Under the pieces are notes generated by a model. That model was given only the letters and a program-made list of their open reading frames with translations, had not been told where the DNA came from and did no database searches. A stretch of 64,000 bases of DNA from Acidimicrobiaceae bacterium (GTDB lineage Bacteria > Actinomycetota > Acidimicrobiia > Acidimicrobiales > RAAP-2), in NCBI GenBank assembly GCA_027315315.1, contig DAHUYG010000009.1, positions 21,129 to 85,128 on the forward strand. Reading direction: 5' to 3'. A program made the position numbers and the translations under genes. This document shows, in pieces, positions 1-9,666 of this stretch. Each line of letters opens with the position of its first letter. Within the stretch, counting starts at the first letter, position 1.

Positions 1-115
1 GGCGTCCGGCGTCGCCGGCGTGACGACCCGTCGCCACCCCCGGCGGACCGCGTCGCTCAACGCGCCCCGCTCACGGGGGGCCTGGTGCTCGGTGCGGGTC
101 ACCGGGGACGGCCCA

Positions 116-1546
116 TCAGAACCGGTAGTAGATGAACGGGGCTACGCCGGCCGGGCCGAGCGTCGTGATGCCGAGCAGCGTCAGGCCGAGCAGCGCCGCC
201 TGGACCCCGGCGCGCTGCTCGGAGAAGAACCGCTGCACGCGCTCGAGCGCGTTGGCCGGGACGAACTGGGCCTCGATGACGCCCACGATCACGATGACGA
301 GCAAGGGGGTGACGAGCCGGGTCGTCGTGGTCCAGCCGGTGAACAGGCGCTCCAGCACGTCCAACGCATTGGAGAACGACGAGGCGTTGAAAAAGACCCA
401 GCCCAGACACACGAACTGGAACGTCCAGAAGCGCTGCCAGGTCGAGCGCAGCGTCCCCTCGGCCATGGCCGGCCTCCCCTTGGCCACCCGCGACTTGCGC
501 CGCAGATGGCCAAAGACCTGCCCGCAGCCGTGCAACGCCCCCCAGGTGATGAACGTCCAGTTCGCGCCGTGCCACAGCCCGCCGAGCACCATCGTGAGCA
601 TCAGGTTGCGCACGACCAGGACGTCGCTCCCCCGGTTCCCGCCGAGGGGGATGTAGAGGTAGTCCCGCAGCCACCGGGACAAGGTGATGTGCCAGCGCCG
701 CCAGAAGTCCTGGAGGTTGCGGGCCGTGTAGGGCGCGTCGAAGTTGACCGGGAACCGGATGCCGAGCAACAGGGCGAGGCCGATCGCGATGTCGGTGTAG
801 CCGCTGAAGTCGCAGTAGATCTGCACCGCGTAGCCCCAGGCGGCGAAGATCACCTCGGGGGCCGAGTGTGCGCTCGGTGCCGAGAACACCGGCTGGACGA
901 TCGCGCTCGACACGTAGGAGGAGATGACGACCTTCTTGAAGAGGCCGGCCATGATCATCCAGATCGCGCGGGAGAAGTCGACGTCGGCCGGGTTGCGGCG
1001 CCGGCGGATCTGGGGCAGCAGCTCCTCCCCGCGCACGATCGGGCCCGCGATCAGGTGCGGGAAGAAGCACAGGTAGACCGCGAGATCGACCGGCCGGGCC
1101 ACCTCGAGGCGGCCCCGGTAGACGTCGACCACGTAGCTGATCGCCATGAAGGTGAAGAACGAGATGGCGACGGGCAGCGTCGGCTGGACCAGCGGGACCA
1201 GCCGGCCGAGGCCGATGGAGTGCAGGAGGTTGTCGACGTTGACGGCGAAGAAGCCGTAGTACTTGAAGTAGCCGAGCAGGCCGAGCAGGCCCGCCAGGGC
1301 GCCGACCAGGGACGCCTTGGCGACTTTCGGCGAGGCCTGTCTTCGCGACGACCCGATGGCCCCCAGGTGGGCGAGCGCCGTCGAGGCCAAGAGGAGGAAG
1401 ACGAAGCGCCAGTCCCACCACGCGTAGAAGAAGTAGCTGAGGGCGATGATCGCCAGCTTCCACGGCGTCGGATACGGGTTGAGCAGCCAGGCCACGACGA
1501 ACGCGACGACGAAGAAGATGGCGAAGTCGATGGTCGGAAAGAGCAT
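116..1546 (-). CDS. MBOAT-family membrane-bound O-acyltransferase (AlgI-like)
   Basis: 476 aa ORF, multiple TM segments, WRRWHITLSRWLRDYLYIPLGGNRG and LWHGANWTFITWG motifs typical of MBOAT/AlgI. Confidence 0.9.
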   Translation of the reverse strand: MLFPTIDFAIFFVVAFVVAWLLNPYPTPWKLAIIALSYFFYAWWDWRFVFLLLASTALAHLGAIGSSRRQASPKVAKASLVGALAGLLGLLGYFKYYGFFAVNVDNLLHSIGLGRLVPLVQPTLPVAISFFTFMAISYVVDVYRGRLEVARPVDLAVYLCFFPHLIAGPIVRGEELLPQIRRRRNPADVDFSRAIWMIMAGLFKKVVISSYVSSAIVQPVFSAPSAHSAPEVIFAAWGYAVQIYCDFSGYTDIAIGLALLLGIRFPVNFDAPYTARNLQDFWRRWHITLSRWLRDYLYIPLGGNRGSDVLVVRNLMLTMVLGGLWHGANWTFITWGALHGCGQVFGHLRRKSRVAKGRPAMAEGTLRSTWQRFWTFQFVCLGWVFFNASSFSNALDVLERLFTGWTTTTRLVTPLLVIVIVGVIEAQFVPANALERVQRFFSEQRAGVQAALLGLTLLGITTLGPAGVAPFIYYRF

Positions 1547-1652
1547 GGGACTTCGCTCGCCGAGCGTACTGCGCGGGTCCGAGAACTCGACCCCAGCTCC
1601 CCGGCCTGGCGTTCTGCCCCCCCGATGGCCGCGAGGGCCCCGGGGGGTGGAC

Positions 1653-2615
1653 CTAGCTGCCCTTCAGCTTCTCGATGAGCGCCGGCACCACCTTGTGCAC
1701 GTCACCCACGATGCCGAGGTCGGCGACCGAGAAGATCGGCGCGTCCTGGTCCTTGTTGATCGCGACGATGTGCTTCGAACCCTTCATCCCGACGAGGTGC
1801 TGGGTGGCGCCCGAGATCCCGCATGCGATGTACAGGTTGGGCTTGACCGTCTTGCCGGTCTGGCCGACCTGGCGGGCATAGGGCACCCAGCCCGCGTCCA
1901 CGATGGCCCGGGAGGCCCCGGCCGCGCCGTGGAGCAGGTTGGCGAGCTCCTCGATCATCTCGTACTTCTCGGCCGATCCGAGGCCCCGGCCGCCCGAGAC
2001 GATGACCGATGCCTCGTCGAGCTTCGGACCCGAGCGCTCCTCGACGTGCCTGGCGGTGACCTTGGTCGCCCCGCTGGCCCCGGCGTCGGGGGCGGGGGCC
2101 GAGACGACCTCGGGCGTCGCGCCGCCACCGGGCTCGGCGGCGAAGGACTTGGCCCGGACCACGTAGATGAAGGGGCCCTCCCCCGTGAAGCGGGCCGTCA
2201 CGGCCGTCGTGCCGCCGAAGAGCATGTGCTGGCTCGAGCCCCCGTCGTCGCTCAGGCCGACCACGTTGGTGAGCACGGGCCGGTCCAGCCTGACCGAGAG
2301 GCGCCCGGCCACGTCGCGCCCGTCGTAGCTGGCCGGGATCAAAAGCGCGTCGGGCTTGTCGCCGCCCTCCACCAGTGCGGCGATGGCCGCCGCGACCGGG
2401 ACGCCGGGGAGCGTCTCGCCGACGTCGCCCACGTCGTAGACCTTGGCCGCCCCGTACTCGCCGAGGGCCACCGCATGCTCGGCGGTGTTCGGTCCCCAGG
2501 TCACCGCAGCCACCGAGGAGCCGATCTTGCGGGCCTCGGTCAGCAGCTCGAGGCTGAGCGTGCTCGGGCCCGACTCTCCGACCTCGGCCAGGACCCAGAT
2601 GGTGTCGAGCGACAT
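1653..2615 (-). CDS. etfA: Electron transfer flavoprotein alpha subunit
   Basis: [12 protein letters not shown]... start; C-terminal SGAIQHLVGM-like ([28 protein letters not shown]) FAD-binding motif; start overlaps etfB stop (TGATG). Confidence 0.93.
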   Translation of the reverse strand: MSLDTIWVLAEVGESGPSTLSLELLTEARKIGSSVAAVTWGPNTAEHAVALGEYGAAKVYDVGDVGETLPGVPVAAAIAALVEGGDKPDALLIPASYDGRDVAGRLSVRLDRPVLTNVVGLSDDGGSSQHMLFGGTTAVTARFTGEGPFIYVVRAKSFAAEPGGGATPEVVSAPAPDAGASGATKVTARHVEERSGPKLDEASVIVSGGRGLGSAEKYEMIEELANLLHGAAGASRAIVDAGWVPYARQVGQTGKTVKPNLYIACGISGATQHLVGMKGSKHIVAINKDQDAPIFSVADLGIVGDVHKVVPALIEKLKGS

Positions 2616-3391
2616 CAGATGACCTTCAGTTCTTGCAGGAAGGCGAGGACCCGGTCGGCCCCGTCGCCCTCGTCCACCACGATCTCGCCTCCCCCGCGCT
2701 CTTCGACCTTGGAGACGTCGGTGATCTCCTGACGGGCCCCGGTCGCCCCGACCTGGTCGGTGCCCACCCCGAGGTCCGACGCGCTCAATACGTCGACCGG
2801 CTTGGACTTGGCGGCCATGATCCCCTTGAACGACGGGTAGCGGGGCTCGACCACGCCGGCGGTCACGCTGACCACCGCCGGCAGGGGGCACTCCACCTCA
2901 TCGAAGCCCGCCTCGGTCTGGCGCTCCACCTTCACCGCCCCGCCGTCGATCGCGATCTTCTTCGCGAAGGTGATCGAGGGCAGGCCGAGGAACTCGGCCA
3001 CCTGGGCCGGGATGGTCCCGGTGTAGCCGTCGGTCGACTCGGTCGCCGTCAGGACGAGGTCGGGTTCGGCCCGCTTGATGGCGGCGGCGAGCACCTTCGC
3101 CGTGCCCAGGGCGTCGCTCCCGCCGAGGGCGTCGTCGGAGACGAGGATCGCCCTGGCCGCCCCCATGGCGAGGGCGGTGCGGAGCCCGGAGGTCTCGCCG
3201 TTGGGGGCCATGGAGACCAAGATGACCTCGTCACCATCGCCCGCCGCGAGCTGCAGGCCCATCTCGACGCCGTACGCGTCGGAGTCGTCCAGGATGAGCT
3301 TTCCGGAGCGGTCCAGGGTGTTCGTGCTCGGATCCAGCGCCCCGGGGGCGGCCGGATCTGGGATCTGTTTGACGCAGACGACGACATTCAT
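2615..3391 (-). CDS. etfB: Electron transfer flavoprotein beta subunit
   Basis: [13 protein letters not shown]... and [44 protein letters not shown] typical of EtfB; coupled to etfA. Confidence 0.93.
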   Translation of the reverse strand: MNVVVCVKQIPDPAAPGALDPSTNTLDRSGKLILDDSDAYGVEMGLQLAAGDGDEVILVSMAPNGETSGLRTALAMGAARAILVSDDALGGSDALGTAKVLAAAIKRAEPDLVLTATESTDGYTGTIPAQVAEFLGLPSITFAKKIAIDGGAVKVERQTEAGFDEVECPLPAVVSVTAGVVEPRYPSFKGIMAAKSKPVDVLSASDLGVGTDQVGATGARQEITDVSKVEERGGGEIVVDEGDGADRVLAFLQELKVI

Positions 3392-3435
3392 GATCGGCCA
3401 TTGTTCATTACCCGAAGCAACCCACGCCATTCGTC

Positions 3436-4140
3436 TCAGGGTGAGGTTTGTGCCCCTCGACGTGCGGCGATGCCGAGCGCTGCGCTCAGGCGGTCGGTGA
3501 TCAGGGTGTCCACGCCCGCCGCGAGCATCGCCTCGAGGTCCCGGTCCTCGTTCGGGGTCCACACGTTGACGGCCAGGCCCCCATGGTGGCAGCGCTCGAC
3601 GAATGGCGCGGTGACCAGGACGAAATTGGGATGAAGGGCCTGGTAGGCCCGCTCTTGGGCGATCTCGAGGGCCCGGTCGAGCGGGGCCGTGGCCCCGAGG
3701 AGCCAACCGATCGGGATCGACGGCTCGGCGGCCCTGAACGCCTCGATCGTGGCCGCGTCGAAGGACGACACGATCGAGGCGTCGCCGAGCCCGTGGTCGG
3801 CCAGCTCGGCGGCGACCGCCCGGGAGAGGGCCCCGCTCGGGTCGTGGCCGGGGTCGCCGGGCAGGTTCTTGATCTCCACGTTCATCGCCATGCCCGAGGA
3901 CGCCTCGATGACCTCGGCCAGCAGGGGTACGTGCGGCGGGAGGTCGGCGACCCTGGTCTCGTGGATGAGCCCGCAGCCGGGCACCTCGGCGTCGTGGTGG
4001 ACGACGAGCGCCCCGTCGAGGCTCCGTCGCACGTCGAACTCGACGCCGTCGGCGCCGCGGCGGCGCGCCTCGACGAAGGCCTCGAGGGTGTTCGCGACGA
4101 ACCCCTCGGTGCAGCCACGATGGGCGAAGACCTTGGTCAC
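3436..4140 (-). CDS. Glycerophosphodiester phosphodiesterase
   Basis: VFAHRG...NTLEAFVEARRRGADGVEFDVRRSLDGALVVHHD GDPD motifs; GTG start inferred. Confidence 0.85.
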   Translation of the reverse strand: MTKVFAHRGCTEGFVANTLEAFVEARRRGADGVEFDVRRSLDGALVVHHDAEVPGCGLIHETRVADLPPHVPLLAEVIEASSGMAMNVEIKNLPGDPGHDPSGALSRAVAAELADHGLGDASIVSSFDAATIEAFRAAEPSIPIGWLLGATAPLDRALEIAQERAYQALHPNFVLVTAPFVERCHHGGLAVNVWTPNEDRDLEAMLAAGVDTLITDRLSAALGIAARRGAQTSP

Positions 4141-4297
4141 CGGCCCCCTTTCGTTCGGAACGAGACCTACCACAGCCGCCGGCCGCGCCCGGCCCGGCAC
4201 GGCTCTGCAACACGGAAAAAATCCTCTTGTCATCTTCCGTTCACGTCGATAACCTGACTTCGCCCCATTTCCCCCTGGGGAGTTGTGACCGGCGGAC

Positions 4298-4315
4298 TTG
4301 TGAAAAAGTTCACAA
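4298..4315. promoter_or_regulatory. CRP/FNR-type palindrome TTGTGAAAAAGTTCACAA upstream of whiB
   Basis: Exact TGTGA-N6-TCACA, 20 bp upstream of the whiB ATG. Confidence 0.6.
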
Positions 4316-4334
4316 ACGGGCGGAGGACCGGGTC

Positions 4335-4625
4335 ATGGCGCTGATGTGGAATCGCACCGTCGAGTGGGACGCCGAGGACTGGCGTCAGTTCGCAGCGTGC
4401 CGGGACACGGTGCCGGACCTGTTCTTCCCGGTCGGCACCACCGGGCTGGCCGTCGACCAGATCGAGGCGGCCAAGCGGGTGTGCGGCGGCTGCACCGTCC
4501 AGGAGCCCTGCCTCAACTTCGCGCTCGCGACCAACCAGGAGTCGGGCGTCTGGGGCGGCACGTCCGAGGAGGAGCGGCGCAAGCTCCGCAAGGCCTGGCT
4601 CGCCGCCCGCCGTCGGGCCAGCTGA
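4335..4625 (+). CDS. whiB: WhiB family Fe-S transcriptional regulator (WhiB1-like)
   Basis: C...CxxC...C arrangement (CRD...CGGCTVQEPC) followed by GVWGG turn and basic C-terminus. Confidence 0.9.
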   Translation: MALMWNRTVEWDAEDWRQFAACRDTVPDLFFPVGTTGLAVDQIEAAKRVCGGCTVQEPCLNFALATNQESGVWGGTSEEERRKLRKAWLAARRRAS

Positions 4626-4647
4626 CCAAGCCCCTCCCCCGCGTCGC

Positions 4648-6177
4648 CTAGCGGCGCGGCCCGGTCGGCACCTCGATCGACACGAGGGTGCCGCCACCCT
4701 CGATCCTCGGCACCCGCTTCATCTCGATGGTCCCGTCGAGCTGGCTCACCACCAGGTCGCGCACGATGGACAGCCCGAGGCTGTTGGTCCGCTCGATGTC
4801 GAAGCCCTTCGGCAGCCCCACCCCGTCGTCGCGCACCTCGATGGCCAGGCCGTGCACCCCGTGGCGGAGGTCGACGGTCACCTGGCCCGAGGGCCGGGCC
4901 TGGTCCTCGGGGTGCCGCTTCCCGGACCGCCCCGGGCGGTGCGGCCGCCGCTCGGGAGTGAACGCGTGCTGCACCGCGTTTTGGAGGAGCTCGGCCACCG
5001 TGACGGCGAGGGGGGTCGCGACGTCGGCCGGCAGGTCGCCCAGGTCGCCTGTGACCTCGATGTGGACCCGGCCCTGGCCGACGACGGAGTCCTCGGCCAT
5101 CTGGACGAGGGCGGCCACGATCTCGTCGAAGGAGACCTGGTCGCCGGGCTCCCGGGAGAGGATCTCGTGGACGATGGCGATCGAGCGGACCCTGCGCTCG
5201 GCCTCGTGCAGGGCCTCGCGGCCCGCCTTGGCCGGCACGCGGCGCGCCTGGAGGCGTAGCAGCGAGGAGATGGTCTGCAGGTTGTTCTTGACCCGATGGT
5301 GCACCTCGCGGATGGCGGCGTCCTTCGAGAGGAGCAGGCGGTCGAGCCGCCGCACGTCGGTCACGTCGCGCACCAAGATGACCGCGCCGCTCACCGAGCC
5401 GTGGGCAACGAGCGGGATGCAGTGCAGGAGCACGATGATGTCGGGCCGCCGCTCCACCTCCTCGACGACCGGGCGGGCCGTGGTGAGCGCCCACTCGACC
5501 GCCGACTCCTCGATCCCGAGGTCGCTCAGGCGCCGGCCGTCGGGCACCGAGTAGACGCCCATGCGGTGAAAGGCGTTCATGGCGTTCGGCGAGGCGAACT
5601 CGACCCGGCCCTCCTCGTCGACGACCACCACCCCGTCGCCGACCCGCGGCGACTCCTCCCCGCCGACGTCGGCCTCGGCGAAGGGGAACGCCGACTCGGC
5701 CACCATGGCCGCCAGGCGGTCGAAGGCCTCGAGATAGGTCCGCTCGGGGCTCGAGACGGCGGGCCGGGCCTCCTCCCGGCCCAGCCGCACGATCACCCCG
5801 AGGACCCGTTGCCCGTAGCGGACCGGGATCGCCTCGGAGGGGATCGGCCCCGCCGGCGAGATCCCCTCGATCTCCCCGCGCACGATCTCGCCCCTCGCGA
5901 GCGCCTCGCGGGCGATCGCCCACCCCTCGCCGGTGGTGGACTCGCCGACCAGGTCCTGGTGGAGGCGCGTCGAGCGGTTCGAGGGTCGGATCTGGCCGAG
6001 GACGACGAGCTGGCCCGACTGAGCCTCGTCGTCCTCGCTCACCGGCACGACGAGGATGAGGTCCGAGAACGAGAGGTCCGAGAGGAGCGACCACGACCCG
6101 AGCAGGCGCTTGATGTGGGACAGCTCGTCGGGCTCGAGGACGGCGTGGAGGAGGGCGAGCTCGCCCGGCGTCGCCAC
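4648..6177 (-). CDS. pdtaS: Sensor histidine kinase, PdtaS-like (HisKA_2)
   Basis: IREVHHRVKNNLQTISSLLRLQARR HisKA_2 motif, HATPase region, N-terminal GAF/PAS; convergent with whiB. Confidence 0.85.
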   Translation of the reverse strand: MATPGELALLHAVLEPDELSHIKRLLGSWSLLSDLSFSDLILVVPVSEDDEAQSGQLVVLGQIRPSNRSTRLHQDLVGESTTGEGWAIAREALARGEIVRGEIEGISPAGPIPSEAIPVRYGQRVLGVIVRLGREEARPAVSSPERTYLEAFDRLAAMVAESAFPFAEADVGGEESPRVGDGVVVVDEEGRVEFASPNAMNAFHRMGVYSVPDGRRLSDLGIEESAVEWALTTARPVVEEVERRPDIIVLLHCIPLVAHGSVSGAVILVRDVTDVRRLDRLLLSKDAAIREVHHRVKNNLQTISSLLRLQARRVPAKAGREALHEAERRVRSIAIVHEILSREPGDQVSFDEIVAALVQMAEDSVVGQGRVHIEVTGDLGDLPADVATPLAVTVAELLQNAVQHAFTPERRPHRPGRSGKRHPEDQARPSGQVTVDLRHGVHGLAIEVRDDGVGLPKGFDIERTNSLGLSIVRDLVVSQLDGTIEMKRVPRIEGGGTLVSIEVPTGPRR

Positions 6178-6180
6178 GCC

Positions 6181-7074
6181 CTAGCGCCGGTCCCCGGGCG
6201 CTTCGGGCGCCGAGAGCGGCACCCGACGCGCGATGCGGCCCTCGAACGCGCACAGTTCGTCGACCCCGACCGATGCGAGCAGCGCCCGCAGGTCACCGGC
6301 GCGATCGGCGACCCTGGTGAGCCCGTGCGCGTCCGAGGCGGTCGTCAGGGGAACGCCGCGCTCGACGAAGCGCTCGAGCAGCCGGCGCGCCGGGTACTGC
6401 TCGGCGCAGCGCTTGGTCCAGCCGGCCGAGGAGACCTCGGCCGACATGGCGCTCCGGGCAGCGGCGTCGGCCAGGCGGTCCCAGAGCTCGTCGGGATGCG
6501 CCGGGACGTGGCCGGCCGCCTTCACGAGGTCGGGGTGGGCGAGGACGTCGCAGGTGCCCGAGGCGGCCAGCTCCTCGATCGCCGCGGCGTACGCGTCCCA
6601 GGCTGCCTCGACCGCCCGCGTCTCCCACTCGGCCATGTGCAGCGGGTCGTCGAGGTCGTCGAAGCGCCACGCCCCGAGCCAGTGCACCGAGCCGAGCAGG
6701 ACGTCGAAGGGGTAGCCGTCCAAGAGCTCGCTCACCTTGTCCATCCGGCCGCGGTAGTAGTCGACCTCGAGGCCGATGACCACGGGCAACCCGGCCGCCT
6801 TGGCCGACGCCGCAAGCTCGACGTAGGCGTCGAGGTCGTTCCTCGCGTGGTGCTCCCAGTAGCGGCGCATCGAGGCGCGCAGGGCCGGGTCGTCGTCGTC
6901 GAAGAGCCCGGCCACGATCGGTTCGGACTGGACGAAGCGAAAGAGGTGCTCGGTGAGCGCGATCTCCCGCACCCCGGCGGCCGCCGCCGCTGCGCAGTAG
7001 TCGGCGACCTGGTCCAGGCTGAGGGAGACCTCCGCCTGGGGGTGGGGCCAGAGGTGGAGGTGGTAGTCGAGCAC
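6181..7074 (-). CDS. PHP-domain phosphoesterase (histidinol-phosphatase-like)
   Basis: MLDYHLHLWPH start, EIALTEHLFRF, DVLLGSVHWLGAW, SDAHGLTRV PHP motifs. Confidence 0.8.
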   Translation of the reverse strand: MLDYHLHLWPHPQAEVSLSLDQVADYCAAAAAAGVREIALTEHLFRFVQSEPIVAGLFDDDDPALRASMRRYWEHHARNDLDAYVELAASAKAAGLPVVIGLEVDYYRGRMDKVSELLDGYPFDVLLGSVHWLGAWRFDDLDDPLHMAEWETRAVEAAWDAYAAAIEELAASGTCDVLAHPDLVKAAGHVPAHPDELWDRLADAAARSAMSAEVSSAGWTKRCAEQYPARRLLERFVERGVPLTTASDAHGLTRVADRAGDLRALLASVGVDELCAFEGRIARRVPLSAPEAPGDRR

Positions 7075-7153
7075 CGCTTCTTGCCCGGTCAGCTCGCGAC
7101 GAGCAACGAGCGCACGTCCGCATCGTAGGGCGGCTGCGGCCGGGTCACGGCGA

Positions 7154-8329
7154 CTAGCCCCAGATGCTCTCGCCGAGGGCGATGAGCCCGGCGAGGTTCG
7201 AGACGTCGGTCTCGAAGGCGGGGGCGCTCGCCACGACCTCGGGCGTGTGGACGAGCTCCTCGCGTTGCTCGGCCTCGCGCCGCGCCACCAGGCTGAAGTT
7301 GAGGAAGCTCTCGGCCACCTCGCGCAGCAGCGGCGCCGTGATCGCAGGGTCGGTCCCCACGCGCTCGGCGATCTCCTCGGAGCGTTCGGCCAGCGCCCTC
7401 GCGACGGCGGCCGCCTGGGGGTCTCGCAGGTAGTCCGGGAGCGTCCGGTTGAGCACCATCGCGCCGAAGTGCAGGCCCCGGCGGCCGAGCTCGCCGGCGA
7501 ACGCCTCGGCCTCGGCCAGGGGCGAGCTCTCGAGCGTCGAGACCACGACGAACGTGGTGCGCCGGTCGCCGAGGAGCCGCACCACGGCGTCGGCCCGCTC
7601 CACGAACCCCTCGTGCATCGACTGGAAGAGGATGAAGAACTCCGAGATGTCGGTCAGGAACTGGGTCCCGAGGATCCGGTCGGCTACCTGCTGGAACGGC
7701 CTCGACGCGGCGGTCACGAGCCGAGACCGGTAGGGGACGATGAGCCAGCGCAGCAGCCGGCTCGAGAAGAAGTCGGCCATGCGCTTGGGGGCGTCGAGGA
7801 AGTCGAGCGCATGGCGGCTGGGCGGGGTGTCGACGACGATGAGGTCGTAGTCGCCGGTGGAGTGGATCTCGAAGAGCCGTTCGACCGCGATGTAGTCGTG
7901 GCTCTGCACGAAGCGACCCGAGATGTTCCGATAGAGCGGGTTGGCGAGGATCTCGTCTCTCGTCCTGCGGTCGGGCGCGTGCCGCTCGATGAGCGCGTCC
8001 CAGCTTGCCTGGGTGTCGAGCATCGCCGCCCACAGCTCGCCGCGCGGCGTGACCCCGGCCTCCTTGAACGCCTCGGCGGGGATCTTGTGCTCGGTGTTCC
8101 CGAGGCCCTTCAGCCCCATGGCATCCGCGAGGCGCCGGGCCGGGTCGACGGTGAGGACGAGGACACGTCCGCCGTGGTGGCACGCCGCCATCGCGCCGAG
8201 CGCGGCGGCCACGGTGGTCTTGCCCACGCCGCCGGGCCCGCAGGCCACCGCGATCTCCTTCGACGCGAGCAGCTGGTCGAGGGTCCCCCGGCGAGCCGGC
8301 GGCTCCGCGCGCAGCGACCGAGCACTCAC
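7154..8329 (-). CDS. ArsA/Get3-family ATPase, second subunit
   Basis: CGPGGVGKTTVAAALG P-loop, LTVDPARRLADAMG; GTGA overlap with upstream ArsA gene. Confidence 0.85.
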   Translation of the reverse strand: MSARSLRAEPPARRGTLDQLLASKEIAVACGPGGVGKTTVAAALGAMAACHHGGRVLVLTVDPARRLADAMGLKGLGNTEHKIPAEAFKEAGVTPRGELWAAMLDTQASWDALIERHAPDRRTRDEILANPLYRNISGRFVQSHDYIAVERLFEIHSTGDYDLIVVDTPPSRHALDFLDAPKRMADFFSSRLLRWLIVPYRSRLVTAASRPFQQVADRILGTQFLTDISEFFILFQSMHEGFVERADAVVRLLGDRRTTFVVVSTLESSPLAEAEAFAGELGRRGLHFGAMVLNRTLPDYLRDPQAAAVARALAERSEEIAERVGTDPAITAPLLREVAESFLNFSLVARREAEQREELVHTPEVVASAPAFETDVSNLAGLIALGESIWG

Positions 8330-9321
8330 AGGCCGAGCTCGTCGGCCAACCACGACGCGACCTGCCTGGTCGAGCGGAGGCCACCGACGCGGGTGAACAG
8401 ATAGGGCACGAGAAGGATCGGGATCCGCGCGTCGAGTCGTTCCTGGAGCCGCCGCAGGTGCACCGCCCGGGACCTGCGCATCGTGACGGCCAGGCGGGCC
8501 GCCTCGAGCACCGGGGCCACGTCGCCCCCGGCGGCCTCGCTCATCGCCGCGCTCAGGCCCGGCGCACGCAGCTGCTCGAAGACCTCCTCTTCGGGCGTGC
8601 TGAAGAGCTCGGGCAGGACCCGGTTCACGATCACGGCGACGAGGGACGCCGAGGTCTCGCGGTCGATGCGCTCGGCCAGTTCGAGCGTCTCTGACACCGG
8701 CATCTCCTCGGGGGTCGTCACGGCCACGACGCCCGTTCGGTCCGGGTTGGACAGCATCTCGACCATCCAGTCCGTCTGGCTGCGGACCTGGCCGACTTTC
8801 ACGAGGTCGTTGATCGCCTGCGGGGCGCTCAGCTGGCTCACGACGTGGCCGGTCGCCGGGGCGTCGACCACGACGGTGTCGTAGTGGCGCTCGCGGACCT
8901 CCCAGCAGAGCTTGCCGACGGTGAGGATCTCGCGCACCCCGGGCGCCGCGGTGGCGACGAAGTCGAAGGCCTTGGCGAGCGGCCCGATGCGGCCCGTCAA
9001 AGGGACGCGCAGGGAGAGCTTCAGGTACTCGCGCAAGGAGGCCTCGGTGTCCATCGACATCGCCGAGACGCCCGGGGCCACGACGGTCGGCGTGAAGCCG
9101 ACCGATCCGACCTCGAACATGGCGGCGAGCCCGCCAGTCGCGTCGATGTCGCAGGCGAGCACCCGCTTGCCCTGCTGGGCCGCAAGCTGCGCGAGCGAGG
9201 CGGTGATCGTGGTCTTCCCCACGCCACCCTTGCCGGTGACGAAGAGCAGCTCGTGGCCGAAGAGGTCGGCCGCGACCGGGGTCGGCTCGTCAGGGGGGCC
9301 GCTCAGCCCGCCGCCCTCCAC
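8326..9321 (-). CDS. ArsA/Get3-family ATPase, first subunit
   Basis: VTGKGGVGKTTITASLAQLAA deviant Walker A; downstream gene overlaps by 4 nt; GTG start inferred. Confidence 0.85.
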   Translation of the reverse strand: MEGGGLSGPPDEPTPVAADLFGHELLFVTGKGGVGKTTITASLAQLAAQQGKRVLACDIDATGGLAAMFEVGSVGFTPTVVAPGVSAMSMDTEASLREYLKLSLRVPLTGRIGPLAKAFDFVATAAPGVREILTVGKLCWEVRERHYDTVVVDAPATGHVVSQLSAPQAINDLVKVGQVRSQTDWMVEMLSNPDRTGVVAVTTPEEMPVSETLELAERIDRETSASLVAVIVNRVLPELFSTPEEEVFEQLRAPGLSAAMSEAAGGDVAPVLEAARLAVTMRRSRAVHLRRLQERLDARIPILLVPYLFTRVGGLRSTRQVASWLADELGL

Positions 9322-9331
9322 CCGCCTCGGA

Positions 9332-9565
9332 TCAGGGTGCCCCGAAGCCGACCCGCCGCTCGTTGGACGGGGCGCCAACCTCGACGTAGGCGATCTGCGC
9401 AGTCGGCACGGCGATCCTGCGCCCGCGACGGTCGGTCAGCCACAGGACGCCACCCTTCTCGAGCGACGTCTCGATCTCCTCCAAGACCGCATCCCGGTCG
9501 GTTCCCTCCCCGAGGTCAACCTCGACCTCCTTTGGGGTCTGCACGATCCCGATTCGCACCTCCAA
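9332..9565 (-). CDS. DUF3107 family small protein
   Basis: 77 aa MEVRIGIVQTPKEVEVDL...GGVLWLTDRRGRRIAVPTAQIAYVEVG. Confidence 0.8.
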   Translation of the reverse strand: MEVRIGIVQTPKEVEVDLGEGTDRDAVLEEIETSLEKGGVLWLTDRRGRRIAVPTAQIAYVEVGAPSNERRVGFGAP

Positions 9566-9666
9566 CTGCGGACTCCTCTCTCGGTCGCCCCTCGGCGGGG
9601 GCCGCAGCGGGCGTGTGCCGGCATGCCGCCAGCCCGACGTTACCGCCCTCGGGCATGCTCATAGCC

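Noticed and set aside
20-1678. 552-aa plus-strand ORF opposite the MBOAT gene
   Set aside because: Low-complexity Arg/Asp/Glu/Pro composition typical of antisense frames in high-GC DNA; the minus-strand MBOAT is clearly the real gene.
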